This document shows, one piece after another, positions 46,411 to 56,415 of a stretch of DNA of 64,000 nt (position 1 is its first letter; each line of letters opens with the position of its first letter). The notes under the pieces were generated by a model. That model had not been told where the DNA came from, ran no database searches, and saw only the letters and a list, made by a program, of their open reading frames with translations. The position numbers and the translations under genes were made by a program. Source of the stretch: Zingiber officinale (taxonomy: Eukaryota > Streptophyta > Magnoliopsida > Zingiberales > Zingiberaceae); contig NC_055989.1 of assembly GCF_018446385.1 (NCBI RefSeq), positions 137,047,004-137,111,003 on the forward strand. The letters run 5' to 3'.

Positions 46411-46716
46411 ATGATCCATAATATAATTATGATTGGATCACGATGATAATTTGGTTACAATTGATTGTGATCTCTCCTTAAGTTCACCTTTACATTCATG
46501 TTATAGTTCGAGTCAGGATGAATGACTGGAGGTCGTCGACGATAGATGGGTGACTGGACTGTACACTGTCGAGCGGGAAGCCGTCTTCGAGCAACCTCTG
46601 GTCGTCCTTCCCAACCCAAACTATAATTTAAATGAGAAGATAAATCTAGGGAAAGATCACAATCAATTGCGATCGAATTATGATCATAATTCGATCGTAA
46701 TTATATTATGTACCAT
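46411..46716. mobile_element. Foldback MITE-like element
   Basis: The left arm cataatataattatgattgg...ttgattgtgatct (46417-46474) pairs with the right arm agatcacaatcaattgcgat...taattatattatg (46654-46710) as an imperfect ~57-bp inverted repeat around a ~180-base centre. It has no coding capacity and sits about 390 bases upstream of the hydratase ATG. Confidence 0.65.
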
Positions 46717-46957
46717 TCTCTCTTATCCATAAAAAGTGGATTAATGAATCTGGTCTCAAGTCTGTGGAAGTGGAGAATTAGAGAAAAAAAATTGAAGATG
46801 GTAAAACTTAGGATAAAAGATTTATATAATAATTTTATTATTGTAACTTTCCTTTCAATTTGATAGGATTATTATTTTTATTTTTATTTTTTGATAGGAT
46901 GAATTTTTATCTCAAAATATCGATCGAATGGCAATTTCTTTTTTGCCTAATATTTTT

Positions 46958-46965
46958 TATAAAAT
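46958..46965 (+). promoter_or_regulatory. TATA box of the hydratase gene
   Basis: TATAAAAT 144 bases before the ATG at 47102, followed by a pyrimidine-rich leader (ctctctcgcctcccag). Confidence 0.5.
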
Positions 46966-47101
46966 AAACAAAGAAAAACTTTTCTCAATTTTATTTTCCA
47001 CCCCTCCAAGTAAACAGGGGCAAGGGGCAATTCCATTTTCGTTCCTTATTTCTCTCTCGCCTCCCAGTCCCAGCCTCCCCCACTCCCGCCAGTCAATCCC
47101 T

Positions 47102-47511
47102 ATGGATTCCGTGCTAGCGCAGGAACTGATCGTCGTCGAGCGCGTCACCGATGGCGTCGCCGTCATCACCATCAACCGTCCCGCGTCACTCAACTCTCTT
47201 ACTCGTCCGATGATTGTGTCTCTTGCTGGTGCCTTCAGGGAGCTGGATGCCGATCCCACTGTGGGTGCCGTGGTAATCACGGGGAAGGGGCGAGCTTTCT
47301 GCTCCGGAGTCGACCTCACGGCTGCACAGGATGTGTTTAAAGGTGACGTCAAGGACGAGGAATCCGATCCCGTGATCCAGATGGAGCGATTTCGCAAGCC
47401 CATAATAGGGGCGATCAACGGTTACGCCGTCACCGCCGGTTTCGAAATTTCCCTTGCCTGCGACATTCTCGTAGCTGGAAAGGATGCCAAGTTCATCGAC
47501 ACCCACGCAAG
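47102..47511 (+). CDS. Enoyl-CoA hydratase/isomerase family, exon 1 (probable peroxisomal ECH)
   Basis: Exon 1 encodes 136 complete codons from MDSVLAQEL and ends CAAG/GTAACT, splitting an Arg codon. The crotonase fold is clear: ITINRPASLNSLT, the first oxyanion-hole segment GKGRAFCSGVDL (61-72), and the second segment INGYAVTAGFEISLACDI (105-122) with Glu115 at a catalytic-glutamate position. The wording DPVIQMERFRKPIIGAING and AKFIDTHAR matches the plant single-domain peroxisomal enoyl-CoA hydratase (Arabidopsis At4g16210 type, ~265 residues), which hydrates 2-enoyl-CoA in beta-oxidation. Only half the protein is here. No FGxxPSWG-type exon 2 can be seen to the end of the window, because the intron holds a Copia insertion and a tandem duplication. 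The gene may be intact with a very long intron, or dead. The peroxisomal signal would be at the unseen C-terminus. Confidence 0.85.
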
Positions 47512-47602
47512 GTAACTGACGCTATAATCTCTCCCTGTGATCTAGTTCAATATATACCAAACACCTTGCAACGCTGCATACAATAAGTATCCATATATCT
47601 TC
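47512..47602 (+). other. Start of hydratase intron 1
   Basis: The intron donor GTAACT at 47512 is followed by 86 bases up to the Copia insertion. The last five, tcttc (47598-47602), are the left target duplication. Confidence 0.8.
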
Positions 47603-48667
47603 TGTTGGACAATCTATTGTCAGAGATTTTTGGAGAAAAATATTGAATTTACAAACTAATTTTAAACTTATCCATTGAGATGATCTAAGCAGATAATCTT
47701 ATACTGTTGGCCGACTAGGAAGAGTGCTGCTTCATATCTCCGAGTCTGAAAGTAGAGTGGCCGAGTGGGGAGTTGGAAGCCGAGTCTGGGTCGGGGTCGG
47801 GGTCGGAGTCGCCGAGTCGGGAAAGGAATTTGCCGAGGGAGATGCTGAGGTCTGCGTTCAACGCAGTTTTCTTAAAATAGATTCGCCCCACCTCTGATTG
47901 CGCTTTGAGTTTTTGTCTCTAGGATACAACGGCAGAATCATGCGCATAACTAAGTATTGGTTGTTTGTGGAGAATGCACCATAGTGCTATCGCGAGTAGT
48001 TCAATCGAGCGAATGCACTGTTGAGAGGAAAAAATCGAAAACAAAGGTGGAAGAATTCTTATACTTTCGCTTTCGCTTCTCTTTCTCTACGCTTGCTCAC
48101 GACCTCCTTTTATAGGACGTTTCACCCATAGCGGTAATAAATGACCAAATTATGGCGATTTAATGTTGGGTTTAATGTCAAATATTGTTGAGACATTATG
48201 GAATTGCCATTAATGGGTTTAATATTAGACATTATTACGGAGACATTACGGAATCACCATTAATGAGTTTAATGTCAGACATTATTGTCGACACGTTACG
48301 GACTCTCCATTAATGGATTTAATGTCGGCCATTAATTTCAGATTTATGCTTTCGTTATACTCTTGATCAGGTAGTAAAAAGATATCTAAGTGGCAAATTG
48401 TTGGTTCATTCGCTTAGCCAAATTATACCTTGACCGATCCAACATTCGACGCAGGTTGTGTTCGCATACAAGTCAACTTGGTTCAGTGCAAATCCGGACC
48501 CTAGATTTGCACCCTCTGTGCATCCATGCGTGAGAGATAGTTTCTTCACATGCATTTGTTCACATCATCAATGCGTGTGCTTTGAAACTTCCAATGTGTG
48601 ACTAAACCCATACATAAAGGAGTCTTCTTCTTCCTTTCCACCTCCTTTTCCATTCACATTTTTAACA
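47603..48667 (-). repeat. 3' LTR of the minus-strand Copia
   Basis: On the minus strand it begins TGTTAAAAATG at 48667 and ends with AATCTATTGTCCAACA-type wording at 47603. A TATAAAAGG box is on the minus strand near 48108-48115. It is clearly more diverged from its partner than the two tandem copies of the 5' LTR are from each other. Confidence 0.88.
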
Positions 48668-49640
48668 ATTCCCTATATAAATGGAAATAAGATATGTAAG
48701 CATTCAACAGTTGAGTCCAGTGTAGGACAGGTAGGTTTTATCCTTTGAACCTTCTTTTGTGAAGATCTGTTTTCTTACTGGCTGACAGTAGACACAATAT
48801 CCTTGAATTGTTTCGTCGTCTATGTAAGCATTAACATATCTTATCCCGGCCTCTTCCTGTTACAACTCAGTTCTCATGAGTGTATTCGTTCTTGACTATA
48901 AATACGCTTGATTCGGTGAGGAACTCTAAGAATTGTGTCTACAATTCTCTTCGAAGTGGTCTCACTTCATTCTCACATAGGCGATCTCTTAAGAGTATTC
49001 CACATTACTCTACGGATCATTAAAAGTTGTGTGCTTAACCTTCATTCTTCACTGATCTATTGGGTTGTTCTTCACAGTGAGCAACTTTGTCGATGCAGTT
49101 AGGTTGTCCCTTTAAACCTAGTTCTTAGGATCTCCAGTCTGCATAAGTTGAGTTTCCTTTGCACTAACATTTCTCATCGGTATCAAGTCCATCCTTCGCG
49201 ATGAACTTGCAACCAACTCTCTGTTAAACCCAATGGTTAACGGATCTACTAGGTCATCCTTTGACTTCATATAGTCAACAGTAATAACTCCCGTTGAGAG
49301 TAGTTGTCTAATGATATTATGTCTACGATGTATATATCTAGACTTACCATTATACATATGATTTTGTATTCGACCAATTCCTGATTGACTATTGCAATGT
49401 ATGCAAATTACTGGCACAGTTTCAGCCATCTAGGAACATCTTCTAAGAATTGTCATAGTCATTCAACCTCTTCACCACATTTGTCAAGAGGTACAAACTC
49501 AAATTCCATCGTGGGTCTGGTTATTATGGTTTGCTTAGAAGATTTCTATGAAATGGATACACCTCCCAAAGTGAATATATATCCACTCGTAGATTTAGAG
49601 TCTTTTATGTCAGATATCCAACTCGCATCGTTGTATTCTT
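48668..49640 (-). pseudogene. Copia RNase H and tail, minus strand
   Basis: 49429-49118 reads ICIHCNSQSGIGRIQ...KSRYIHRRHN...DDLVDPLT, the polyprotein C-terminus. The upstream part (49640-49430) is in other frames with stops. 48668-49115 is the non-coding stretch before the LTR. Confidence 0.8.
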
Positions 49641-49688
49641 AGATCACAGGATATCTTGTATAATATAGTCCATATTCATGAGTATATC

Positions 49689-50472
49689 TTAAGTACCCAG
49701 TACTTTTGTTATCCCTTTCCAATGCTCAACACTGGGATTACTCGTGTATCTATTCAATTTACTTATTACATAGGCTAAGTCTGGTCGTGTACAATTCATC
49801 AAGTACATCAGACTTCTAATCACTCGAGAGTACTCTATGTGAGAGATACTTTCTCCTTTATTCTTTGATAGACGTTGACTCATATCTATCAGCGTTTGTG
49901 CCAACGCAGTATCACCCTTGATGAATTTCTCAAGAATCTTGTCCACGTAATGTGACTGACTAAGAACAAGTCCTTTTGCCATTTTAAGAATTTTAATTCC
50001 TAGAATCACATCAGTTAGGCCCGTGTTTTTCATATCAAATCTTGAGTTCAACATATCTTTAGTGAATATGATTATCTTATTATTATTTCTCATAAGTATG
50101 TCATCTACATTCATATAGACACATTTATCATATTCATTGAATTTGAATCTATATTCCTTCATAGTACTATCAAATTTCTCATGCCACTGCTTTGATATTT
50201 GTTTCAAGCCATATAATGACTTCACCAATCTACAAACTTTGTTTTTCTATCTTGGCACAAAAAACCTTTCAGGTTGTTGTTCCATGTAGATTTTCTCTTC
50301 TAAATCTCCATTTAGAAAGACTGTATTTATATCCATCTAATGTATTCCATATTTCATTGACGACAATAACCAACAACACTCTAATGAAAATTATTCTTGA
50401 CACTGGAGAATACGTATCAAAATAATCAAAGTATTCTCGTTGTCGGTATCCTTTGATTACCAAGTTGGCCAT
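49689..50472 (-). pseudogene. Copia reverse transcriptase, minus strand (copy A)
   Basis: 50472-50269 reads YSPVSRIIFIRVLL then a frame change. 50228-49689 reads MVKSLYGLKQ...KCVYMNVDDILMRNNNK...[16 protein letters not shown]. Compared with the plus-strand element (CVYMKVTES...CLYVDDILIIGSN), about 16 residues are missing between CVYM and VDD, so the catalytic YVDD box has lost its Tyr and its preceding strand. The same deletion is in copy B at 57209-57226, so it predates the duplication. Confidence 0.85.
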
Positions 50473-50554
50473 ATGATTTTATTTTCTTCTTGAAGATCGT
50501 TTGCTTCCTGAGGAAGATCCACAAGTTCCCACGTGAGATTTTGCAAGATAGAAT

Positions 50555-50984
50555 TTATCTTAGATGTATTGTCTCTTTCCAGTGAGGTCTATAAGAAAAG
50601 CTTACTGCTTCTGAGTAACTGTGGGGCTCACTTTCTAATATAAAAGTGATAAAATCCATTCCATAGGATTTTTCCACCCGAGCTTTTTTACTTCGTCCGA
50701 ACTCAACCTCAATTAGTTCATCATTATTTTTTTCTTCTTGTGTTTCGTATGCCCATTCTGAGAAGCTAGACATTTCTCGACTCTATTATCGAGTTCTTGC
50801 ATATATTTGGTATTTGTGACTCATACACATAAAATCGATACACACTACCATAATATTCATATCCAATAAATATGCAATTAACAATTTTTGGTTCTATCTT
50901 AATCCTTTTCGGATCAGGCAGCAAAACTTTGGTGAGACACCCTACATTCGCAAATATTTGTAGGATGATTATCTTCCATTGCAC
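50555..50984 (-). pseudogene. Copia post-integrase linker with 44-bp deletion (copy A)
   Basis: 50984-50766 and 50773-50555 are two frames of one segment (NCIFIGYEYYGSVYRFYV...; SFSEWAYETQEEKNND). In copy B the same segment is a single frame of 157 codons (58136-57663). The difference is 44 bases present in B (57883-57926) and absent here, with aga at both deletion ends. The plus-strand relative at 40000-40050 has the longer form, so A carries the deletion. Confidence 0.85.
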
Positions 50985-50999
50985 AACTGATAAGCGCTC

Positions 51000-51790
51000 T
51001 TATCTATTTTATTTTGGGGCACCTTGTTTAAAAGGTAATTAGCTGTTAATACAACTTCCCCTCACATAAACTCTGGCGTCTAGAGCTCAGTAGAAGAGCA
51101 TTTATCATCTCTTTTAGAGTGTGATTTTTTCGTTCAACAACTCATTTTGTTGAGGAGTATAAGGAGTTGTTGCTTCGTGTTTAATCCTATGTTTAGCACA
51201 CAACTCAGCGTACGGTGAAGTATATTCATCACGTCGGTCATTTCGAACCATCTTAATCTTTTTATTAATTTGATTTTCAATCTCATTCTTAAAGAGAATA
51301 AATTTCTCTATAGCTTCATCCTTACTTTTGAGAAGATATACATAGCAGTATTTTGTGCTATCATCTATAAAAGTGATGAAGTATTTAGTCCCACCTTATG
51401 TCGATGTACCTTTGAGGTCGCACATGCCTGAATTAAGCCGAGTGGTTCGCTGCTCCTTTCAACATGTTGAAAGGATAGCCTTATCATTTTTGCTTCAACA
51501 TAAATTTCACACTTGTGTCTCAGGTCAAGGTGAATGTTGTTATGCTTTGTATATTAATTAATCTACGTAACATATCATAATTAATATGTCATAGTTTACC
51601 ATGCTACAAACACGAAGACTCAAGCATATAAATGGAAGAGTTTGTAGTTTTATTAACCTTCGGTGTAATCGCCATTACATTGAGCTTAAACGGCCCATCG
51701 GGTACATAATCTTTTCCTAAAAACATTCGATTTTTTAGCAGAACAACTCTGTCTGACAAAAAAAATATGGAAGCCATGCTTCCTTAATAG
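51000..51790 (-). pseudogene. Copia integrase remnants, minus strand (copy A)
   Basis: Decayed integrase can be followed antisense, with PQQNE and VVERKN-like wording near 51120-51170, RRDE(Y)-like wording near 51215-51240, and KYFITFIDDS-like wording near 51350-51390. Frameshifts and stops are dense, so no frame longer than about 60 codons remains. Confidence 0.7.
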
Positions 51791-51793
51791 AAC

Positions 51794-52903
51794 TTACAAC
51801 ACATTATTAAGAGTTAACTCTGTGCCCGAGGTCAGCTTCAGCACTACTTTTCCTTGGCCCATGATGTCCGAGGTTGTTGAGTTTCCCATGAACAGTTTCT
51901 CTTTATCTTTGATTTCTTCAAATTTATGGAGTAGCTTCTTATTGCAGCAGATATGTCTAGTGGCTCCAATATCGATCCACCATTGCCGCGGATTTGAACC
52001 CACTATGTTCAGTTTGGAGACTACAACGCAGAGGTCGTCCGTTTCTGGTTCCTCGTTTAGGTTGGTCTCCTGCTTTTTTTAGCTTTTGCACTTTGAAGAT
52101 TTGTGATGGACTCGGCCACGGTTGTTAGAGAATTTCTTGCTTATGCCTCCTTTGGGTCTCATCTTAGAAGTTTTGGGTTTTTCCATTTTGAGTTTTGACC
52201 GTGCTCGACCATGTCGGTTTTCACCGTAGCCTAAGAGAACGACTTTCTCTCTGAACTCTTGTTGTTTTTTTCAATTTGAAGTCTAACAATGAGTTCTTCC
52301 ACGTTCATCTCCTTTTGTTTCTGCTTCAGCTAGTTCTTAAAGTTCTTCCAGTCGGGAGGCAACTTCTCAATGATAGTAGCCACATGGAAGGTTTCACACA
52401 GAACCATACCTACCGATTAAATCTCTGCAAGATCACTTGAAGCTTCCGGACTTGGTTGATCACCATCTTGGAGTCAACCATCTTGTAGTTTAGTAATCAA
52501 CCCACAATGATTTCCTGGCCCTCATGTCCTCTGACTTATACTTCTTGTCCAGGGACTCCCACTACTTCTTAGCTGTTCTTTCTGTGCTATACACTACGTA
52601 CAATGAGTTGACAATGCAATTAAGGATGTAGTTTCAGCAAAGGAACTCAAAATGAGTCTATGCCTCCACTTCACTGATGGTCTAAATATCAGCATCCTTA
52701 GCATGCTTGGGAGGGTCTTTGGTTAAGAACCAAGCCAGATTGAGTGTGGTCAAGTAGAAGAGTAACTTCTGCTGCCACCTCTTGAAGTTCAACCTAGTGA
52801 ATTTCTTAGGCCTTTCTCCATGATTGAGTAGAACATTTCTAATCGAGGTGGAGGGGATCTTCATATGATGAGTCTGTTGCACCTCAATGCTTTCTATGGT
52901 CAT
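51794..52903 (-). pseudogene. Copia gag and protease, minus strand (copy A)
   Basis: gag starts at ATG 52903 (MTIESIEVQQTHHMK...LNFKRWQQKLLFYLTTLNLAWFL) and breaks at 52682. Remnants continue to a decayed zinc-knuckle region near 52100. Protease is at 52003-51794: WWIDIGATRHIC, with Ile where the active-site motif D-T/S-G-A has Thr, a change explained by a single C-to-T. Also present: MGNSTTSDIMGQGKVV. Confidence 0.82.
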
Positions 52904-52931
52904 CTCAATAGTAACAAATCAATTTCAAGAT

Positions 52932-54041
52932 TGTTGGACAATCTATTGCCGGTGATTTTGGAAAAAACATCGAATTTACAAACTAAATTCAGACTTATTT
53001 GTTGAGATGACTTAGCAAATAATCTCAAGTTGTAGGTCTTGAAAGTCAGGCTGAGCTATTAGGTTGTCAGGAAGATTGTTGCTTCGTATCGTCGAGTCCG
53101 AAAGCAGAGTGGCCGAGTCGGGAGTCAGAAGCCGAGTCAGGAGTCAGAGTCGTTGAGTCGGGAAAGAAATTTGTCAGGGAGATGTCGATGCCTGCGCTCA
53201 ACGCAGTTTCCGTGAAACAAATTCGCCCCACCTCCGTTGTGCTTCAGGTTCTCTCGGGTCGTCTGTTTCCTAAGATATAATGGCAGAACCATGCACACAA
53301 CCAAGTACTGGTTGTTCTTGGCGAACTGAGAATGCACTTGAGTGTTATCACGAGTAATTCAGCCAAGCGGATGCACGACTGAGCGGAAAGAATCGGGGAA
53401 CGAAGGTGGAGGATTTTTTTACTTTTGCTTTCTCTTCTCTTTCTCTGCTATTGCTCATGACCTCTTTTTATAGGAGGGCTCATTCATGGCTGCAATGAAT
53501 GACTAAGGATAATTCAATGTTGGATTTTATGTTAGCCATTATTGCTGAGACGTTACAGAAACGCCATTAATGAGTTTGATGTTAAACATTATTGCCGAGA
53601 TGTTACGGAATCATCATTAATGGGTTTAATGTCAGACATTATTGCCAAGACGTTACAGAATAACCATTAATGGGTTTAATGGCAGACATTAATTTTAGAT
53701 TAATGCTTCCGTTACACTCTTGAGCAGGTAGCAAAAAGAGATTTAGGTGGCAAAACGTTGGTTTATTCGCTTGGACAAATTTTGCCTCTACCGGTCCGAC
53801 ATTTAACGTGCCCACACGAGTCAACTTGGTTTAGTGCAAATCTCGGCCATGGATTTGCATCCCTGCGTATCTACGTGTGAGAGAGAGTCTCTCTCCATGC
53901 ATTTGTTCACATCAGTAATGCATGTGCAACAATATAAACCAATCATAGTGCCTTGAAACTTCCAATGTGGGACTAAACCCATCCACAAAGGAGTCTCCTT
54001 CCTTTCCACCTCCTTTTTCTATTCACATTTCTAACATCTTC
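52932..54041 (-). repeat. 5' LTR of the minus-strand Copia (copy A) and right TSD
   Basis: The LTR is 52932-54036. On the minus strand it starts TGTTAGAAATG and ends ...TGTCCAACA, followed internally by atcttgaaattg. A TATAAAAAG box is on the minus strand at about 53465-53473. tcttc at 54037-54041 is the right target duplication. Confidence 0.9.
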
Positions 54042-55340
54042 AAACCTGTACAACTTTATACAACACATTCCACCGCACGCTATGCAAGATTTCATTGCTA
54101 AGAATATTCAAATAAATTAAATATCTTTTTATTATATTAGTTTGAGTTTTTCTTTGATTTCACTCTATTCCTTCCACCTTCCACCCTCTTTTCAATTTAA
54201 CTATAAATTTATTATTCTCATTTGAATTATCCATCCCATCTCAACTATGTACGGATTTGCTATGAATTAACTAAACACATGGAGGAATATTAGAATGAGT
54301 GGTAATGATATAGACAAGACTCCCCACGAGTTCAGTTTCAAATGTTATATTTTTTCTATGATCTATCATCAATTTGTTTTGATCTGAATTTGGTTCCACA
54401 AAATTGGCCACTGAATTATTCATTTGTTGGGCCAGGATTGCATGCTTAAGCAGTGAGAACTTCATACTCTTTAGAAACAGATATATCTATATGTCTAATA
54501 CATATTGAAGATAGGCAATGGACAAAATCTTTGTCCTCAGTAGTACAACTTAATGATTGTTTTTATTGTACTCCCATGAAACTGAGCATTGAGAAGCAAG
54601 CTGAATCACAAATGATTTATTAGAAATTTTGAGATTTGCAATTTTGAATGTTCAAATCATTTTTTAAAGTGCTGTACATGGACATACAATGTTCTTCGAT
54701 CTGAAGAGGAATGCATTATCCTTGATTAAGTTTTCATTTACACATCTTTTTCAAGATCTCCATTGAGAAAACTATTTTGGACATGAAGTTTTGACAAAAG
54801 GTCAATCATGCAAACGGTGCTATGATTTCCTCATAAACAATTGCCATTTTTTTTTCATATTCTTTTGAGGAAAAAAAATTAGCCTCTTACCATTCATCAA
54901 AACTATCAGAATTTTCTGCTTGAATTTTCTATTTAAATATTAATTGAATTTTTAATCAGATTTGAGTTGAGAGGCAAAGATACAAAATGTTTGTACGATT
55001 CATCTTTGAAGTTTGCTCCTCTTTAAAGATCACTTATTTTTTTTATTTTCCAATGTTGGAGGCTGTTAAATTATTAAAATTATTTTTTCTAGATATTTAA
55101 TTCTGATAGACATTAATCATTTTATCATGTTAAATTTAGAGTAATGTCTCTTTCTCTAAATCATCACTTCAAAATTTTTCAATGTGGAGAGGAATGTGTT
55201 ATCCTTCATTAAGGTTTCATTTACACTGCCATTGAGAGCATCATTTTAGACAACATCTAATGAAATTTATGAAGGTAAAAATGCAAATAGTGTTAAGATT
55301 TCCTTATAAACAATTACCATAATTTTATTGTATTCTTCAA
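54042..55340 (-). pseudogene. Copy A flank: old minus-strand Copia RT scraps
   Basis: The flank continues the hydratase intron. At 54720-54790, minus strand, QNSFLNGDLEKDV recalls the RT box Q(L/M)DVKNAFLNGDLEEEV. A second, more decayed copy of the same box is at about 55195-55260, about 470 bases away. Between them is non-coding AT-rich DNA. No hydratase exon is recognisable. Confidence 0.6.
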
Positions 55341-55359
55341 AATTCCAAGGAGAATGAAA

Positions 55360-56340
55360 GTCTAGACCACTAAAAGAGACTTATTGTAGGAGGATTCTCA
55401 CAAAAATATAGAGTAGACTTTTAGGAAACTTTTGGTCCTGTTGTCAAGATAGGCAAGGGCATAGTCTTGAAGCAATTTCCTAGCTACATCTCAAAGTCTC
55501 ATCCATTATGTTTGCAAACGTAAAAAGACTATAGGTTAATTCAAGTACCTCAAGCTTGGTATAGTAAACTTGCTTAGTAATTTACAATTTAATGGTTATG
55601 TTTCCATTTAATTAGATTAAACCTTGTTTGTTAGGAAGGAAGACAATTTACATGATCTTGTTCTTTTATGAGTGAATGATATGATCATCATTAACAATGA
55701 TGATGAGGTTTCTGAGCTATGCACTAGCCTTTCTATTCATTTTGTTATGAATAAATTGGGTGAGCTAAATCACTATCCTGGTTTGGAAATTAAAAAGATC
55801 AAGAATGAAATTGTTGTAGGCCAACAAGAATGCTATAACACGTATTAAAGAAAATTTTGGCTATTTGAGACTTTGACACTCAGCATGAGAGTATGTTTTG
55901 TTTCTATTAGGACCACAAGATCTCCCTCTATTTTGAGTTACATAATTTAGCAAGACTTTTGTGAGCCTCTTGAGTTGTCTGGTATGGGTCTTTCTTGCCT
56001 GCTTACCTTATTGTCCTCAGGATTAGACCCTTGACATGAAATGTTAGCTGGCTTGGTTAAGAACATTTATGATGTTTAGGGGCAATCAGAGATATATACT
56101 ATGTGAGACTCTAGGGTGGGTGGGTGTGTTCAGTGCTCCTTAGACTTTCAACACCATGTCATGTATGTAAGGCTCCATATTTGTTGATCGGCTCTCCATA
56201 TGTCTTTCTTACTAATTTTGGGTTCATTTTACCCGGACTTCTAAAACAAAAGACATTACATCAAGGGCAAAAGTACTTGGTGGGGTGCAAGCCTCCTTCA
56301 ATTCTTTGGCAGGTGCACCATTTCTAACATCTGGACATCA
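55360..56340 (+). pseudogene. Copy A flank: old plus-strand Copia RT/RNase H scraps
   Basis: In broken plus-strand frames: RVDF then ETFGPVVK (55410-55450), QAWYSKL near 55550, a decayed SFMSE..(D)D-like box near 55670-55690, and HFVMNKLGELNHYPGLEIKKIKNEIVVGQQECY at 55735-55845, the RT thumb/connection wording of Copia. Decayed RNase H wording follows to about 56340. This family differs from the element inserted next to it. Confidence 0.75.
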
Positions 56341-56415
56341 TCCTTTGGCAGGTTTTCATAGAGAGAGTGTAAGAATTTTCATGGTTCAATGCGAACATAC
56401 AGCAGAGATTAAATA

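Larger units (their letters stand above)
47603..54036 (-). mobile_element. Full-length Ty1/copia retrotransposon in minus orientation, 6434 bp
   Basis: The LTRs are 52932-54036 (5' LTR, 1105 bp) and 47603-48667 (3' LTR, 1065 bp). The element is flanked by the perfect 5-bp duplication tcttc (47598-47602 and 54037-54041). The internal region reads gag to RNase H on the minus strand. It is a relative of the element at 36814-43189: the gag shares LNFKRWQQK and LTTLNLAWFL, but the LTRs are only partly alignable. It is dead through several lesions: an altered protease site, an internal deletion at the RT catalytic box, frameshifts and stops. It was inserted in the first intron of the hydratase gene, antisense to it. 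Confidence 0.92.
49306..56415. repeat. 7.1-kb tandem duplication, copy A
   Basis: Copy A contains the minus-strand Copia from its RNase H to the 5' LTR, plus 2.4 kb of flank. It matches 56416-63569 base for base over its length, with roughly a few dozen substitutions, one 44-bp deletion and several 1-4-bp indels. Offset to copy B changes from 7110 at the left to 7108, 7152-7153, about 7158 and finally 7154, each step due to an indel. Confidence 0.97.

Noticed and set aside
46957-47506. Minus-strand frames over the hydratase exon
   Set aside because: Shadows. The plus-strand frame has clear crotonase motifs and a splice donor.
49385-49642. Plus-strand frame repeated at 56495-56752
   Set aside because: Antisense shadow of the Copia RNase H. 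It is conserved only because the DNA is duplicated.
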